Shown: positions 37,728 to 46,752 of the stretch, one piece after another
How positions within the stretch are numbered: the stretch's first letter is position 1
Layout: every line of letters starts with the position of its first letter
Assembly (NCBI GenBank): GCA_000433475.1
Contig: HF993083.1
Span: forward strand, 1-64,000
Reading direction: 5' to 3'
Length of the DNA stretch: 64,000 nt
Source: Mycoplasma sp. CAG:956
GTDB lineage: Bacteria; Bacillota_I; Bacilli_A; RF39; UBA660
Translations under genes and position numbers: made by a program
Notes under the pieces: generated by a model
What the model was told of the DNA's origin: nothing
Databases searched by the model: none
The model's input: the letters and a program-made list of their open reading frames with translations, nothing else

Positions 37728-39488
37728 ATGAAAAAATTTAATAAAGATAAGTATTTAAAGAAATTAAAATTTAATAAGTATAAGAGATACTTATATATAG
37801 GAATACCTTGTATATTAGTATTATTAATAGGAATATACTTTGCTTATTCAAAGTTTAGTGTTTTTAAAGAGGAAGAAGTAGTAAGAACTACGGTAGAAAG
37901 TTTTATCTCTGATGATGCTGTTATTGGAGCTTATATAGATGGAGAATACTCTAAAACTATTCCTGGTAAGAATGATGGTTATATAGTAGATAAAATAGTC
38001 TGTGATAATGATGCAACTGCTTCTTGGAATAATGATTCTTGGGGAATAGTATTAACTAATCTAACTAAGAGAACTAAATGTAATGTGTATTTTAAGAAAG
38101 GCATAAAAATTGGTAATTTGACTGCTTTTGTTGATGAGTTAGGTAAATGTCCAACTATCAATAGTGATGGTACAGTTAATGTAACTAGTGCTGAAGCAAC
38201 GGATGGTTATGTTTGTAGTGCAAAAGACGCATATGGAACAAGTTATTATTATCGTGGAAATGTTACAAACAACTATGTAAAGTTTGGTAAATGGTCTGAT
38301 GATTTACCGACATCGTTTGTTGATGGTGATGGTAATATATATGATTCTTATGATGATTGTACAAGTTTTGGTGGTGGTGATTGTACTGAGTTAGCTCTTG
38401 CTGGAAAAAGTATGTACTGGCGAATTGTTCGTATTAATGGCGATGGTACCGTTAGAGTAATCTATGATGGAACTTCAGCTCATACCAATGGTGAAAGTAG
38501 TATGGATAGACAAATTGGAACATCAGCATTCAATTCATATTGGAAGAAGGATAATGTTCAAGAAGCTACTGAATCATATGTTTATGATAATGCTGGTGTT
38601 GGCTATATGTATGGTAATCGTGATGCTATGGTAGAAACCACATCATCTTTTATATCAACTAGTTTTCAAAATAATTATACATATTATATTGCTAAAGAGT
38701 ATACATATGATGCCACAACCGATAGATTTACTTTAAAAGATCCGATTGCCGTATTAGGTAGTGCTATGACCTCAGACTATGTAGGCTATTATACTTTTGG
38801 AAATTCAAATGTTAGTTATTCTAATAGCCGATTGATGAAAATATTTGGAGTAACAGCTGGTCGTATAGATGCCGATGTAGAATATGGTTATATCACGTAT
38901 GGGACTTCAAGTAAAGAAGTAGCTCAGACTAATATAAATGACTCAACTATAAAAGCTTACTTAGATAATTGGTATAAAACTAATATTTTCGGTACGAAAA
39001 ATGAACAATATTTAGCGGATAATATTTTTTGCAATGATCGCAGTTTTGCATCTAGTAATTCAGGAACTGGAGCTGGAGTAAGTAAAACATATTATAATTG
39101 GTATAATTGGCATACATCTAAGTCTAATTTAAAATGCCCACAAAAAAATGATGCCTTTACGGTAAGCGATACTACCAATGGTAATGGAGCACTAACATAT
39201 CCAGTCGGACTTTTAAGTACGGATGAAATAGTACTAGCCGGTGGATTGGATAAAGAAAATAGTGATTATTACTTATACTTTGGGAACTGGTGGTGGACTT
39301 CCTCACCATACGAATTTGCCAGCAGCAGTGCTGACATGCGTTATGTGGCTCAGAGTGGTCTTGCGAGTGCCAAAGGCTTTGGTGCTGCTGATTCCAGCCG
39401 TGGTGTTCGTCCAGTTATCAATCTGAAGGCTGAAGTGCTGGCACAAGGCTCCGGGACAGCTTCGGATCCTTATCGCATTTCTTCGTAG
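37728..39488 (+). CDS. Membrane-anchored surface protein, intact family member (copy A)
   Basis: 586 aa from the ATG at 37728; a paralogue also begins M-K-K-F-N, so I prefer this to the ATG at 37713. Lysine-rich N-terminus, one membrane segment (about 20-42), a domain ending in R-T-K-C-N-V-Y-F (about 130), a repeat block G-T-V-N-V...G-Y-V-C-S, and a C-terminal domain with W-R-I-V-R-I-N-G-D-G and G-V-R-P-V-I-N-L-K resembling the DUF6273 lectin-like fold. The end G-S-G-T-A-S-D-P-Y-R-I is typical of such surface proteins. The last 200 coding bases are far more GC-rich than the rest. Probably exported and cell-surface attached; role unknown. Confidence 0.8.
   Translation: MKKFNKDKYLKKLKFNKYKRYLYIGIPCILVLLIGIYFAYSKFSVFKEEEVVRTTVESFISDDAVIGAYIDGEYSKTIPGKNDGYIVDKIVCDNDATASWNNDSWGIVLTNLTKRTKCNVYFKKGIKIGNLTAFVDELGKCPTINSDGTVNVTSAEATDGYVCSAKDAYGTSYYYRGNVTNNYVKFGKWSDDLPTSFVDGDGNIYDSYDDCTSFGGGDCTELALAGKSMYWRIVRINGDGTVRVIYDGTSAHTNGESSMDRQIGTSAFNSYWKKDNVQEATESYVYDNAGVGYMYGNRDAMVETTSSFISTSFQNNYTYYIAKEYTYDATTDRFTLKDPIAVLGSAMTSDYVGYYTFGNSNVSYSNSRLMKIFGVTAGRIDADVEYGYITYGTSSKEVAQTNINDSTIKAYLDNWYKTNIFGTKNEQYLADNIFCNDRSFASSNSGTGAGVSKTYYNWYNWHTSKSNLKCPQKNDAFTVSDTTNGNGALTYPVGLLSTDEIVLAGGLDKENSDYYLYFGNWWWTSSPYEFASSSADMRYVAQSGLASAKGFGAADSSRGVRPVINLKAEVLAQGSGTASDPYRISS
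39281..39485 (+). other. GC-rich C-terminal cassette inside copy A
   Basis: By my count 107 of 200 bases at 39281-39480 are G or C, against about 35 percent in the 60 bases I counted at 39121-39180. The change is abrupt, close to the codons for G-N-W-W-W-T-S-S-P. Codon choice also shifts (CTG, GCC, GGC, CAG, AGC). The two related copies nearby lack it. This suggests a segment acquired by recombination from a higher-GC source. Confidence 0.75.
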
Positions 39489-39513
39489 AAGAAATTATAA
39501 ATTGTAAAATAGA

Positions 39514-39541
39514 AAGTCATAATGAGAAGTTATGATTTTTT
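39514..39541 (+). terminator. Terminator after copy A
   Basis: AAGTCATAA (39514-39522) pairs with TTATGATTT (39530-39538), followed by further T. Confidence 0.78.
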
Positions 39542-39610
39542 AAAGCAATTAAGATTAAGGGGTTAAAAGTATCTTAATATATAGTATTATTTAGGTATAA
39601 ATTAAAATAT

Positions 39611-40281
39611 GTTAATAATAGTTATGGGACTGTTAATGTGACGAAAGTAGAATCTACATATGGGTATGTTTGTAATGTAACTGATGTTTATGAGACTAGT
39701 TATTACTTTAGAGGAAATATTACCAATAACTATGTTAAGTTTGGAGGATTTTATTGGCATATTTTAAGAATAAATGGGGATGGCTCAATTAGGCTTGTCT
39801 ATGATGGAACTAGTGCTCATGATAATAATGAATCAAGTAGTGATAGAATTATTGGGAATAGTAAATACAATAGTAGTGCGAATGATAATACTTATGTTGG
39901 TTATATGTATGGTAGCACTGGTGCTTCTTCATACGATGCAACGCATGCTAATACTAATGATTCTACTATTAAGATTTATATTGATAATACAACTAATCTA
40001 AGTAAATATTTTACTTATTATCAGCCGATGAGGTCGTTTTAGCTGGGAATTGGACTGATGCTAATACTAATTATTTATATACGGGTAGTCAGTATTGGAC
40101 TATTTCTGCTGGTAGTTATACAACGATGACTTCAGGAAATAGATTAATTGATGCTGATGGAGGTTCTCCTAATTTTAGTTTAGTTGATGTTGATATTGGC
40201 GTTAAACCTATTATTAATCTTAAAGCTAATTCTTTAACTAAGGTTCTAGGAACTAAGGATAGTCTATATACAGTGGAATAA
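39611..40281 (+). pseudogene. Remnant of the surface-protein family (copy B)
   Basis: Lacks the N-terminal membrane part. Reading begins V-N-N-S-Y-G-T-V-N-V-T-K-V-E-S-T, almost the same as copy C, and runs to about 40015. There the frame changes at TATTATCAGCCGAT, and the family C-terminus follows as L-S-A-D-E-V-V-L-A-G-N-W to a stop at 40281. The family block between (N-I-F-C-N-D-R through P-I-G-L-L) is missing, so an internal deletion of roughly 100 codons has joined the two ends out of frame. No promoter seen. Confidence 0.85.
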
Positions 40282-40327
40282 AAAAACTACAAGTGTTTAA
40301 GTTAATTACTTATTCTTGTAGTTTTTT
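40281..40327. terminator. Bidirectional terminator between copy B and ytqA
   Basis: AAAAAACTACAAG (40281-40293) and CTTGTAGTTTTTT (40315-40327) form a perfect 13-bp stem with A/T-runs on both sides, serving convergent transcripts. Confidence 0.9.
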
Positions 40328-41242
40328 TCCTTGATAAGTATCTCTTTTTACCATTTCTTTATCTATATCATTTAGAACACAAAATTTCTTTAAGACCCAT
40401 TCGGGAGTAATTAAATCTTCTTTTTTAGGATCTCCTGTTAGTCTATGAATAACCATTTCTGGACGAAGATATTCTAACTGGGAGACTACTATATCAATAT
40501 ATTCTTCTTTAGTTAAGATATGAAATGGCTTTTCTTGATACATAGAAGCTAACTTAGTGTTTTTAATAACATGTAACATATGGATTTTAATGCCAGCTAC
40601 ATTTAAAGAATTTACATATTTGGCTGTATTAATCATCATATCTTTGGTTTCGCCAGGTAGACCATTAATAATATGGACAACTACCTTAATATTATTAGCT
40701 ACTAACTTTTTAACACACTCGTCAAAGTTTTTTAAATCATGACCACGATGGATTAATTTTAAAGTTTCATCATACATAGATTGTAATCCTAATTCAATAG
40801 TAAGATTAGTTCTTTTATTTAAATCGATTAGATATTCTAGGCATTTATCAGAAATACAATCACTACGAGTAGCAATAGAAAGGCCAATAACGTTAGGAAT
40901 TTTTAAAATAGGTTCAAACTTTTCTTTTAGTATTTCAACTGGAGCATAAGTATTGGTATTAGCTTGGAAGTAACCGATGTAATAGGCATCTTGCCATTTA
41001 TGTTCCATAACATTTTTAACCATTTCAAATTGCGTTATTAAATCATCTTCGACTAAGCCGGCAAAATCACCACTACCTAATGGTGAACAAAATATGCAAC
41101 CATAGCCATCTTTTTTATTGGGACAACTGAAACCGGCATTTAAAGAAACTTTAAAGACTTTTTTTCCATATTTAGTTTTATATTCATAATTTAGGGTATG
41201 ATATCTTTTATTATCGAGAGTATATTTAAACGTGTTTTCCAT
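40310..41242 (-). CDS. YtqA-like radical SAM protein (TIGR01212 family)
   Basis: 310 aa. C-P-N-K-K-D-G-Y-G-C-I-F-C (Cys spaced 9 and 3 apart) holds the radical SAM iron-sulfur cluster. The rest (G-Y-F-Q-A-N-T-N-T-Y, L-G-L-Q-S, H-R-G-H, H-I-I-N-G-L-P-G-E-T) follows the YtqA/Elp3-like family. The ATG at 41242 is preferred to GTG at 41251 because AGGTG falls six bases before it. The function of YtqA is not settled, though relation to Elp3 suggests RNA modification. It is a housekeeping-type gene flanked by inverted copies B and C of the surface family. Confidence 0.92.
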   Translation of the reverse strand: MENTFKYTLDNKRYHTLNYEYKTKYGKKVFKVSLNAGFSCPNKKDGYGCIFCSPLGSGDFAGLVEDDLITQFEMVKNVMEHKWQDAYYIGYFQANTNTYAPVEILKEKFEPILKIPNVIGLSIATRSDCISDKCLEYLIDLNKRTNLTIELGLQSMYDETLKLIHRGHDLKNFDECVKKLVANNIKVVVHIINGLPGETKDMMINTAKYVNSLNVAGIKIHMLHVIKNTKLASMYQEKPFHILTKEEYIDIVVSQLEYLRPEMVIHRLTGDPKKEDLITPEWVLKKFCVLNDIDKEMVKRDTYQGKKLQE

Positions 41243-41288
41243 GTAAATCACCTAGAAGTAGTTTAACATAAAAACTAAATTTTAAAAA

Positions 41289-41340
41289 TAAAAAAAATAA
41301 GTTGGAAATTTTTAATTTTAGTCCAACTTACTTTTTGTTT
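41289..41340 (-). terminator. Terminator of copy C
   Basis: TAAGTTGGA (41298-41306) and TCCAACTTA (41332-41340) form a 9-bp stem; on the minus strand a T-run follows at 41297-41289. Confidence 0.8.
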
Positions 41341-41356
41341 GATGGTATAGATAACA

Positions 41357-42714
41357 TTAATCTACTGATAAAACATAAGGCTTTTCTTTAAGTCCTAATC
41401 CAGCTATTAAAGAATCTGCTTTTATATTAATAACTGGTTTTACAGACGCAGAATTAGAATTAATTCCAAAGTTTGGTGTTGAACCATCCTCACTTATTGA
41501 TCTATTACCTGTTATTCCTATAGTACAACTTCCTGCGGAAGCAGTCCAATATTTATTACCTGTATATAGATAATACCCGTTATTAGCACTATTCCAGCCA
41601 CCGGCTAAAGTAATATCATCACCAGACAATAGTCCTATTGGATAAGTTAAAGCTCCATTACCCTTACTAGTATCACTTACTGTAAAAGCATCATTCTGTT
41701 GAGGACAAGTAAAAGATACTGTCATATTACCATAACTACTTCCATCCCAAGGTCCTCTGGCCAACGATAATAAGTTCCTTTGGTTCCATATCCACTAGTA
41801 CCATGAGATCCATCTGTATAAGTACTAATCTTACGGTCATTGCAAAAGATATTATCCGCTAGATAAGTGGAATACTGACTTAAATTAGTTGTATACCAAT
41901 TATCTACAAACTTCTTAATAGTTGAATCATTGGTATTCGCATGGGTCTCTGCATAAGTTGATGCACCAGTTTTACCATACATATATCCTACATAAGCATT
42001 ATCATTCGCATTACTATTGTATTTACTATCCCCAATAATTCTATCACTACTAGCTTCATTATTATTATGAGCACTAGTACCATCATAGACAAGTCTAATT
42101 GTCCCATCCCCATTTATTCTTAAAATACGCCAATAAAATCCTCCAAACTTAACATAGTTATTGGTAACATTTCCTCTAAAGTAATAACTAGTTCCATAAT
42201 CATCTGGTGCACTACAAACATACCCATCTGTGGATTCTACTTTTGTTACATTAACAGTTCCATCACTATTAACACTTGGACACTTTCCTGTCTTATCAAC
42301 TGATGCTATAATTCTATCAGTAATTTTACTGGTCTTAAAATAAACATTACACTTAGTTCTTTTCGTTATATGAGAAACATTTAAATCCCAAGTAAGATCA
42401 TTCCATACTCCTACAGCATTATTATCACAGACTACTTTATCAGCAACATATATAGAATTATCTTTAGGAAACTCTCCTACTAATTCATCATCTAAATAAG
42501 CCCCAATAATTACATCTCCATGGATAAAACTTCCTACCGTAGTTTTTACTACTTCCTTTTCTTTAGAGACAAAAAATAAGGAATGAGCAAAATAAATTCC
42601 TAGAATACCACTACAAATACAAGATAAGATCATATAGAAGTATTTGGAATAATTTTGCCAAAATTTTTTGAATTTTATTTTTTTCAAATATCTATTGCTA
42701 TTAAATTTTTTCAT
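41357..42714 (-). pseudogene. Frameshifted surface-protein family member (copy C)
   Basis: Begins M-K-K-F-N-S-N-R-Y-L-K-K with GAGGA upstream and one membrane segment (about 24-46), then the same domains as copy A (R-T-K-C-N-V-Y-F, G-Y-V-C-S, F-Y-W-R-I-L-R-I-N-G-D-G). Near 41755 the frame breaks after T-Y-Y-R-W-P. The adjacent frame carries on with R-G-P-W-D-G-S-S-Y-G and then C-P-Q-Q-N-D-A-F-T-V-S-D to 41357, ending K-P-Y-V-L-S. A one-base indel separates the two parts. The full protein would be about 450 aa. The break could be decay, phase variation or an assembly error. Confidence 0.83.
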
Positions 42715-42964
42715 ATATTACATATCCTCACAAAAATTATTAAGAAGAAGTTATTGATCCTAATTAAATTTTTAATGTTATTTGAATTTAAATATTTAAA
42801 GAGATAAAGATAAAAGATATAAGGTATTGTAACTTATTCTTAATTTACACTATAACTATACTATAGAAATTTTTTTAAATCAAGATTAAAAATAGTTTTA
42901 TAAAATATGAATGATTAATTAATTTTAATACTAAATAAGGTTTAAGATGCTATTATCTTTTTTA

Positions 42965-42993
42965 TTGAAAAAGACTTTTTAGTTTGTTATACT
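42965..42993 (+). promoter_or_regulatory. Promoter of the GH31 gene
   Basis: TTGAAA (42965-42970), 17-bp spacer, TATACT (42988-42993), 28 bp before the gene. The rest of the 42715-42960 gap is AT-rich sequence in which I see nothing else. Confidence 0.85.
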
Positions 42994-43020
42994 TAAAATT
43001 AGAAAGAATAGGGATGTCAA

Positions 43021-45564
43021 TTGAGTACTTTAGGAAATCATTTTTTACCAAATATGAATAATAGGATGACAAATCCTAAGGCTGTATTTAAAGGAAAAAA
43101 TTATCGTATAAGTATAATTAGTGATATGATAATTCGTCTAGAATATGATGAAGAAGGAATATTTAATGATTATTTAACTGAGAATGTCTTAAATAGGAAT
43201 TTTCCATTACCACAGTTAGATGTTCAAGAAGATCATGCTACTTTAATTGTTAATACTAAGTATTATCGTTTACAATACTTAAAAGAAAAACCTTTTAAAG
43301 GTAGTCTTTTTGCACCTGATTCAACTTTAAGAGTTAATGTTTTGAATTCTCAAGCTTACTGGTATTATGGCAGTGATGAGATTAAAAATATTTCTTGTTT
43401 AAAACCAAATTTAGATTTAAAAAAAGAATTTGTTTTTGCTAGTGAGGTTTTAGATTCTTACGATAAGAAAGATAGTAAAGCTAAGGAAGATGATAAGACT
43501 AAAAAAAAGGAAGAGTTAAAAAAAGAAAAAGAAAGATATCAAAAAGCTAAAAATAATATATTTGAAAGACAAAAAAGCTTGTATTCTTTAGAAGGTTTTA
43601 GTACTTTAGATGACTCAAATAGTATGATAATTGATGATAAGGGTTATATGGTTCCTAGAACACATAAATCAATTGATATGTATGTTTTTGTTTATAATAA
43701 AGATTTTCGTTTGTTTTTAGGAGAGTATGCTACTTTAGCTGGTAGATGTCCTTTAATTCCTAGATATGCTCTTGGTATTTGGTGGTATAAAGATGATGTT
43801 TATACTTTTGATAATGTTAGAAAATTAGTTTACGATTTTAATAGTCATCACATTCCTTTAAATGTTTTAGTGTTGGGAAGTAATTGGCATATTAAAGATC
43901 CTAATGATTTAAAAAAATTTAAGAGTGGTTTTACATTTAATAGGGATAAACTTGGTACTTTAAGTAACTTTACGACTTTTTTACATGAAAGAGGTATTCG
44001 TTTAGGACTTAGTCTAGATCCAACTGAAGGTATTCATCCTCATGAGTTTAAGTATCGTGATTATGCTAGTGAACTGGGGGTTAATGATAGTCAAGATTTA
44101 CCTTTTAATGTTTTGGATACTAATGTTATTGCTGCTTATCTAGATAAGCTTATTATGCCTTTATATAATGATAACGTTGACTTTTTCTTTTTAGATGTTA
44201 GAACTAAAGATAGAAGAGTTATGAATGCTCTTAATTATTATCATTATAATGATTATAAGCAGTTTAATAATACAAGAGGGATGATTTTATCAAGACCAGC
44301 TTCTTTAGGAGCAATAAGATATCCTGTTCTTTATACAGGAGAAACAGAGGTAAGTTGGGATACTTTAAGAAAATTACCAGAATTTATTAGTAGTTCTTAT
44401 AATTCAGGACTTACTTGGTGGAGCAATGATATTGGTGGGTTTAAAGGTGGTATTGAAGATAGTGAATTGTATTTAAGATATGTAGAATTTGGTACTTTTA
44501 GTCCAATATTTAGATTTGCATCATCCTATGGTCATTATTATAAAAGAGAACCATGGAGGTGGAATAATCAAGTTTTTAGAGTCGTTAAAGATTATTTAAA
44601 TTTAAGACTTCAGTTATCTAGTTATTTATATGCTGAAGGTTATAAGTATTATAAATTAGGAATTCCCATTTTTATGCCTTTATATCATGTTGTACCGGAA
44701 ATGTTAGATGAACCAGATTATAAAAATGAGTATTTCTTTGGTAGTGAACTATTAGTATCTCCAATTACAACAAAAAAAGATATGGCAATGCAACGTAGTG
44801 TTGAAAAAATATATTTACCAAATGGTACTTGGTATGATTTTAAAACTGGTAAAAGATTTAATGGTAATACTAGGTATGTAATGTTTTTTAATGATGAAGA
44901 TTATCCAGTATTTGCTAAAAAGGGCTCAATTATTCCAATGTATGTTCCTGATAAAAATATTAATAACATTGGTATAGCTAAGAATTTAGAAGTACACATT
45001 TTCCCAGGAGAAAGCAATATTTATAATTTATATGAAGATGATGGGGTTAGTTCTTTATATGAACAAGGTTATTATATTGTAACTAGATTTGATTACAACT
45101 ATTTACAAAGTAACTATACTCTAATAATAAGACCATATGAAGGTAAGAGTGGTATTATACCCGATACAAGAAACTATAAAATTAGATTTAGAAATACGAG
45201 AACTGCCACTGATGTTCGAGTTTTACAAGAAGCTGATAAGAAAGATTTTACGGCTTATAGTGAAGATAGTGACTTTGTTATTGAAATTAATGATGTTTCA
45301 ACTGTTAAACAGTTAACTATTATTTGCCGCGGTAAAAATATTGAAATTGATGCAACCAGAATTTTAAATGAAGATATTGATGGTATTATTTCAGATATAC
45401 CAGTAAAAACGACTTTAAAAAATGAGATTGCTAAGATTATGTTTAGTGAAAAAGATTATAGTGATAAACGTATTATGGTTAAAAAATTAAGAACGAAAGG
45501 TCTTAGTGATTTGTATATTAGAATGCTTTTAAGATTACTTGAATACACTAGTAATAAAAAATAG
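43021..45564 (+). CDS. Family 31 glycoside hydrolase (alpha-glucosidase-like)
   Basis: 847 aa, starting at TTG with AGGGA seven bases upstream (next in-frame ATG at 43054). GH31 landmarks: L-G-I-W-W-Y-K, the nucleophile-region strand D-F-F-F-L-D-V, Y-T-G-E-T-E-V-S-W-D-T-L at the acid/base site, and W-W-S-N-D-I-G-G-F. The usual W-x-D-x-N-E form is changed to F-L-D-V-R-T, and the usual G-D-T has Glu instead of Asp, so substrate or mechanism may differ. A Lys/Glu-rich insertion (about 150-180) is unusual. No signal peptide, so it probably hydrolyses imported alpha-glucosides or related sugars in the cytoplasm. Confidence 0.88.
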   Translation: MSTLGNHFLPNMNNRMTNPKAVFKGKNYRISIISDMIIRLEYDEEGIFNDYLTENVLNRNFPLPQLDVQEDHATLIVNTKYYRLQYLKEKPFKGSLFAPDSTLRVNVLNSQAYWYYGSDEIKNISCLKPNLDLKKEFVFASEVLDSYDKKDSKAKEDDKTKKKEELKKEKERYQKAKNNIFERQKSLYSLEGFSTLDDSNSMIIDDKGYMVPRTHKSIDMYVFVYNKDFRLFLGEYATLAGRCPLIPRYALGIWWYKDDVYTFDNVRKLVYDFNSHHIPLNVLVLGSNWHIKDPNDLKKFKSGFTFNRDKLGTLSNFTTFLHERGIRLGLSLDPTEGIHPHEFKYRDYASELGVNDSQDLPFNVLDTNVIAAYLDKLIMPLYNDNVDFFFLDVRTKDRRVMNALNYYHYNDYKQFNNTRGMILSRPASLGAIRYPVLYTGETEVSWDTLRKLPEFISSSYNSGLTWWSNDIGGFKGGIEDSELYLRYVEFGTFSPIFRFASSYGHYYKREPWRWNNQVFRVVKDYLNLRLQLSSYLYAEGYKYYKLGIPIFMPLYHVVPEMLDEPDYKNEYFFGSELLVSPITTKKDMAMQRSVEKIYLPNGTWYDFKTGKRFNGNTRYVMFFNDEDYPVFAKKGSIIPMYVPDKNINNIGIAKNLEVHIFPGESNIYNLYEDDGVSSLYEQGYYIVTRFDYNYLQSNYTLIIRPYEGKSGIIPDTRNYKIRFRNTRTATDVRVLQEADKKDFTAYSEDSDFVIEINDVSTVKQLTIICRGKNIEIDATRILNEDIDGIISDIPVKTTLKNEIAKIMFSEKDYSDKRIMVKKLRTKGLSDLYIRMLLRLLEYTSNKK

Positions 45565-45636
45565 ATGGCATTATGGAAGAAGAAATTGTACTTTAAAAAT
45601 TAAATGATACAATAATTTTACTTTTATTCATTGGAC

Positions 45637-45664
45637 TTGCAGATATAAATTATTGTGTTATAAT
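45637..45664 (+). promoter_or_regulatory. Promoter of the 72-aa membrane protein
   Basis: TTGCAG (45637-45642), 16-bp spacer, TATAAT (45659-45664) preceded by TGT, an extended -10. Confidence 0.72.
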
Positions 45665-45688
45665 ATGAAAGAAAAAAAGAGGAAAAAT

Positions 45689-45907
45689 ATGAAAATATAT
45701 CAAATATTATTATTAATAGGGGTAATACTTGCTAGTATTGCAACATCGTTTTATTTAGTTAAAATGATTAGTTTATTATTAAAAAGTAAGAATAGTAAAA
45801 AGATTACAGATAAAGAATTAGATAATGATTTAAAATATATGGTTATATCTATTGTTTTACTTACTATTTGTTCACTAGTATATTGTATTACCAGTATTAT
45901 GAGTTAG
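45689..45907 (+). CDS. Small two-segment membrane protein, 72 aa
   Basis: Start M-K-I-Y-Q-I-L-L-L chosen because AAAGAGG lies six bases before it, while an upstream in-frame TTG at 45653 overlaps the promoter. Two hydrophobic segments (about 4-26 and 47-69) around a lysine-rich loop. No family recognised. The HD-domain gene follows 17 bp downstream. Confidence 0.68.
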   Translation: MKIYQILLLIGVILASIATSFYLVKMISLLLKSKNSKKITDKELDNDLKYMVISIVLLTICSLVYCITSIMS

Positions 45908-45924
45908 TTAGTGAGTAATGATAA

Positions 45925-46431
45925 ATGTCTATTAAAAAAAGATTAGAATATGAAGATATTGTTAAAGATATCTTAGATAATGAAGAGTTTAAAAAACTTC
46001 ATTTAGAGCCGCATCATGGTATAAGTAGGTATGAACATGTTTTAAGAGTATCAAAAGTTTCATATTTTTTAGCTAAAAATTTAAAATTAGGTCATTTAGA
46101 AGAAATTACAAGGGCAGCTTTACTGCATGATTTCTATTTTGATAAGGATTTAGTAGAGTATGATGCTTATGAAAAATTAAGTATTCATCCTGAGTTGTCT
46201 TTAAATATGGCTAGTAATTATTATGATTTAACTGCTTTAGAAAAGGATATTATTGTTAAACATATGTATCCACATACTAAAGCTAAACCTAAGTATGTTG
46301 GTTCTTATTTAGTATCTATTTGTGATAAGTTGGTAGCAACTTATGAAATGGCTAGATTTAAAGTATCTTTAAGGTTAGGAATTTATTTAATCTTTATTTA
46401 TAATGTTGTAAGTATAAGGATGCAACAATAA
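45925..46431 (+). CDS. HD-domain phosphohydrolase
   Basis: 168 aa. R-Y-E-H-V-L-R-V, A-L-L-H-D-F-Y-F and the later H-P-E and K-H-M-Y-P-H supply the His/Asp metal ligands of a small HD hydrolase. I cannot tell its nucleotide or other substrate. The C-terminus is hydrophobic (I-Y-L-I-F-I-Y-N) and may contact the membrane. The ribosome site is weak. tRNA-Arg starts 14 bp after the stop. Confidence 0.8.
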   Translation: MSIKKRLEYEDIVKDILDNEEFKKLHLEPHHGISRYEHVLRVSKVSYFLAKNLKLGHLEEITRAALLHDFYFDKDLVEYDAYEKLSIHPELSLNMASNYYDLTALEKDIIVKHMYPHTKAKPKYVGSYLVSICDKLVATYEMARFKVSLRLGIYLIFIYNVVSIRMQQ

Positions 46432-46445
46432 AAAAATCCTTTTTT

Positions 46446-46522
46446 GTCCTTGTAGCTCAGCTGGATAGAGCAATCGCCTCCTAAGCGATAGGTCGTGTGT
46501 TCAAATCACATCAGGGACGCCA
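46446..46522 (+). tRNA. tRNA-Arg(CCU)
   Basis: 77 nt with encoded CCA. Acceptor GTCCTTG pairs with CAGGGAC, discriminator G. D-loop GCTCAGCTGGATAGAGC; anticodon arm ATCGC-CTCCTAA-GCGAT with anticodon CCT (AGG codons); T-arm GTGTG-TTCAAAT-CACAT. Confidence 0.97.
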
Positions 46523-46534
46523 TTTAAGAATATA

Positions 46535-46587
46535 AGAAATTTTACTTTTGTTTTAATATTATAAGTAAAGGTAAGATTTCTTTTTTT
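46535..46587 (+). terminator. Terminator after tRNA-Arg
   Basis: AGAAATTTTACTTTT (46535-46549) pairs with AAGTAAAGGTAAGATTTCT (46563-46581) with some G-U pairs, followed by seven T. Confidence 0.8.
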
Positions 46588-46620
46588 ATGTCTTTAATTA
46601 AATTTATTTGGTTGCATTAT

Positions 46621-46656
46621 AAATAGTGTTGGTGAGTAAAATCATCAACACTATTT
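46621..46656. repeat. Perfect 11-bp inverted repeat (strong hairpin)
   Basis: AAATAGTGTTG (46621-46631) and CAACACTATTT (46646-46656), extended by GTGA/TCAT to a 15-bp stem with a 6-nt loop. It lacks a T-run, so it is not an ordinary terminator. It could be a protein-binding palindrome or part of a small RNA. The remaining 46657-46716 sequence shows no ORF. Confidence 0.6.
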
Positions 46657-46716
46657 GATAAAGAACCCAGAAAGTGGGATTATTTCCTGCTTTTTTAGTG
46701 GAATTTTCTAAAAGTA

Positions 46717-46746
46717 TTGACAAACTAAATAATATTTTACTAAAAT
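46717..46746 (+). promoter_or_regulatory. trpS T-box promoter
   Basis: TTGACA (46717-46722), 18-bp spacer, TAAAAT (46741-46746); transcription would start near 46753. Confidence 0.82.
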
Positions 46747-46752
46747 AAAAGA

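Noticed and set aside
39281..39485. Diversity-generating retroelement target
   Set aside because: A lectin-like C-terminus with a compositional switch is suggestive, but there is no reverse transcriptase or template repeat in the window.
43014..43065. Alternative ATG start for the GH31 gene at 43014
   Set aside because: It is in another frame and meets a stop quickly; TTG at 43021 is in frame with a ribosome site.
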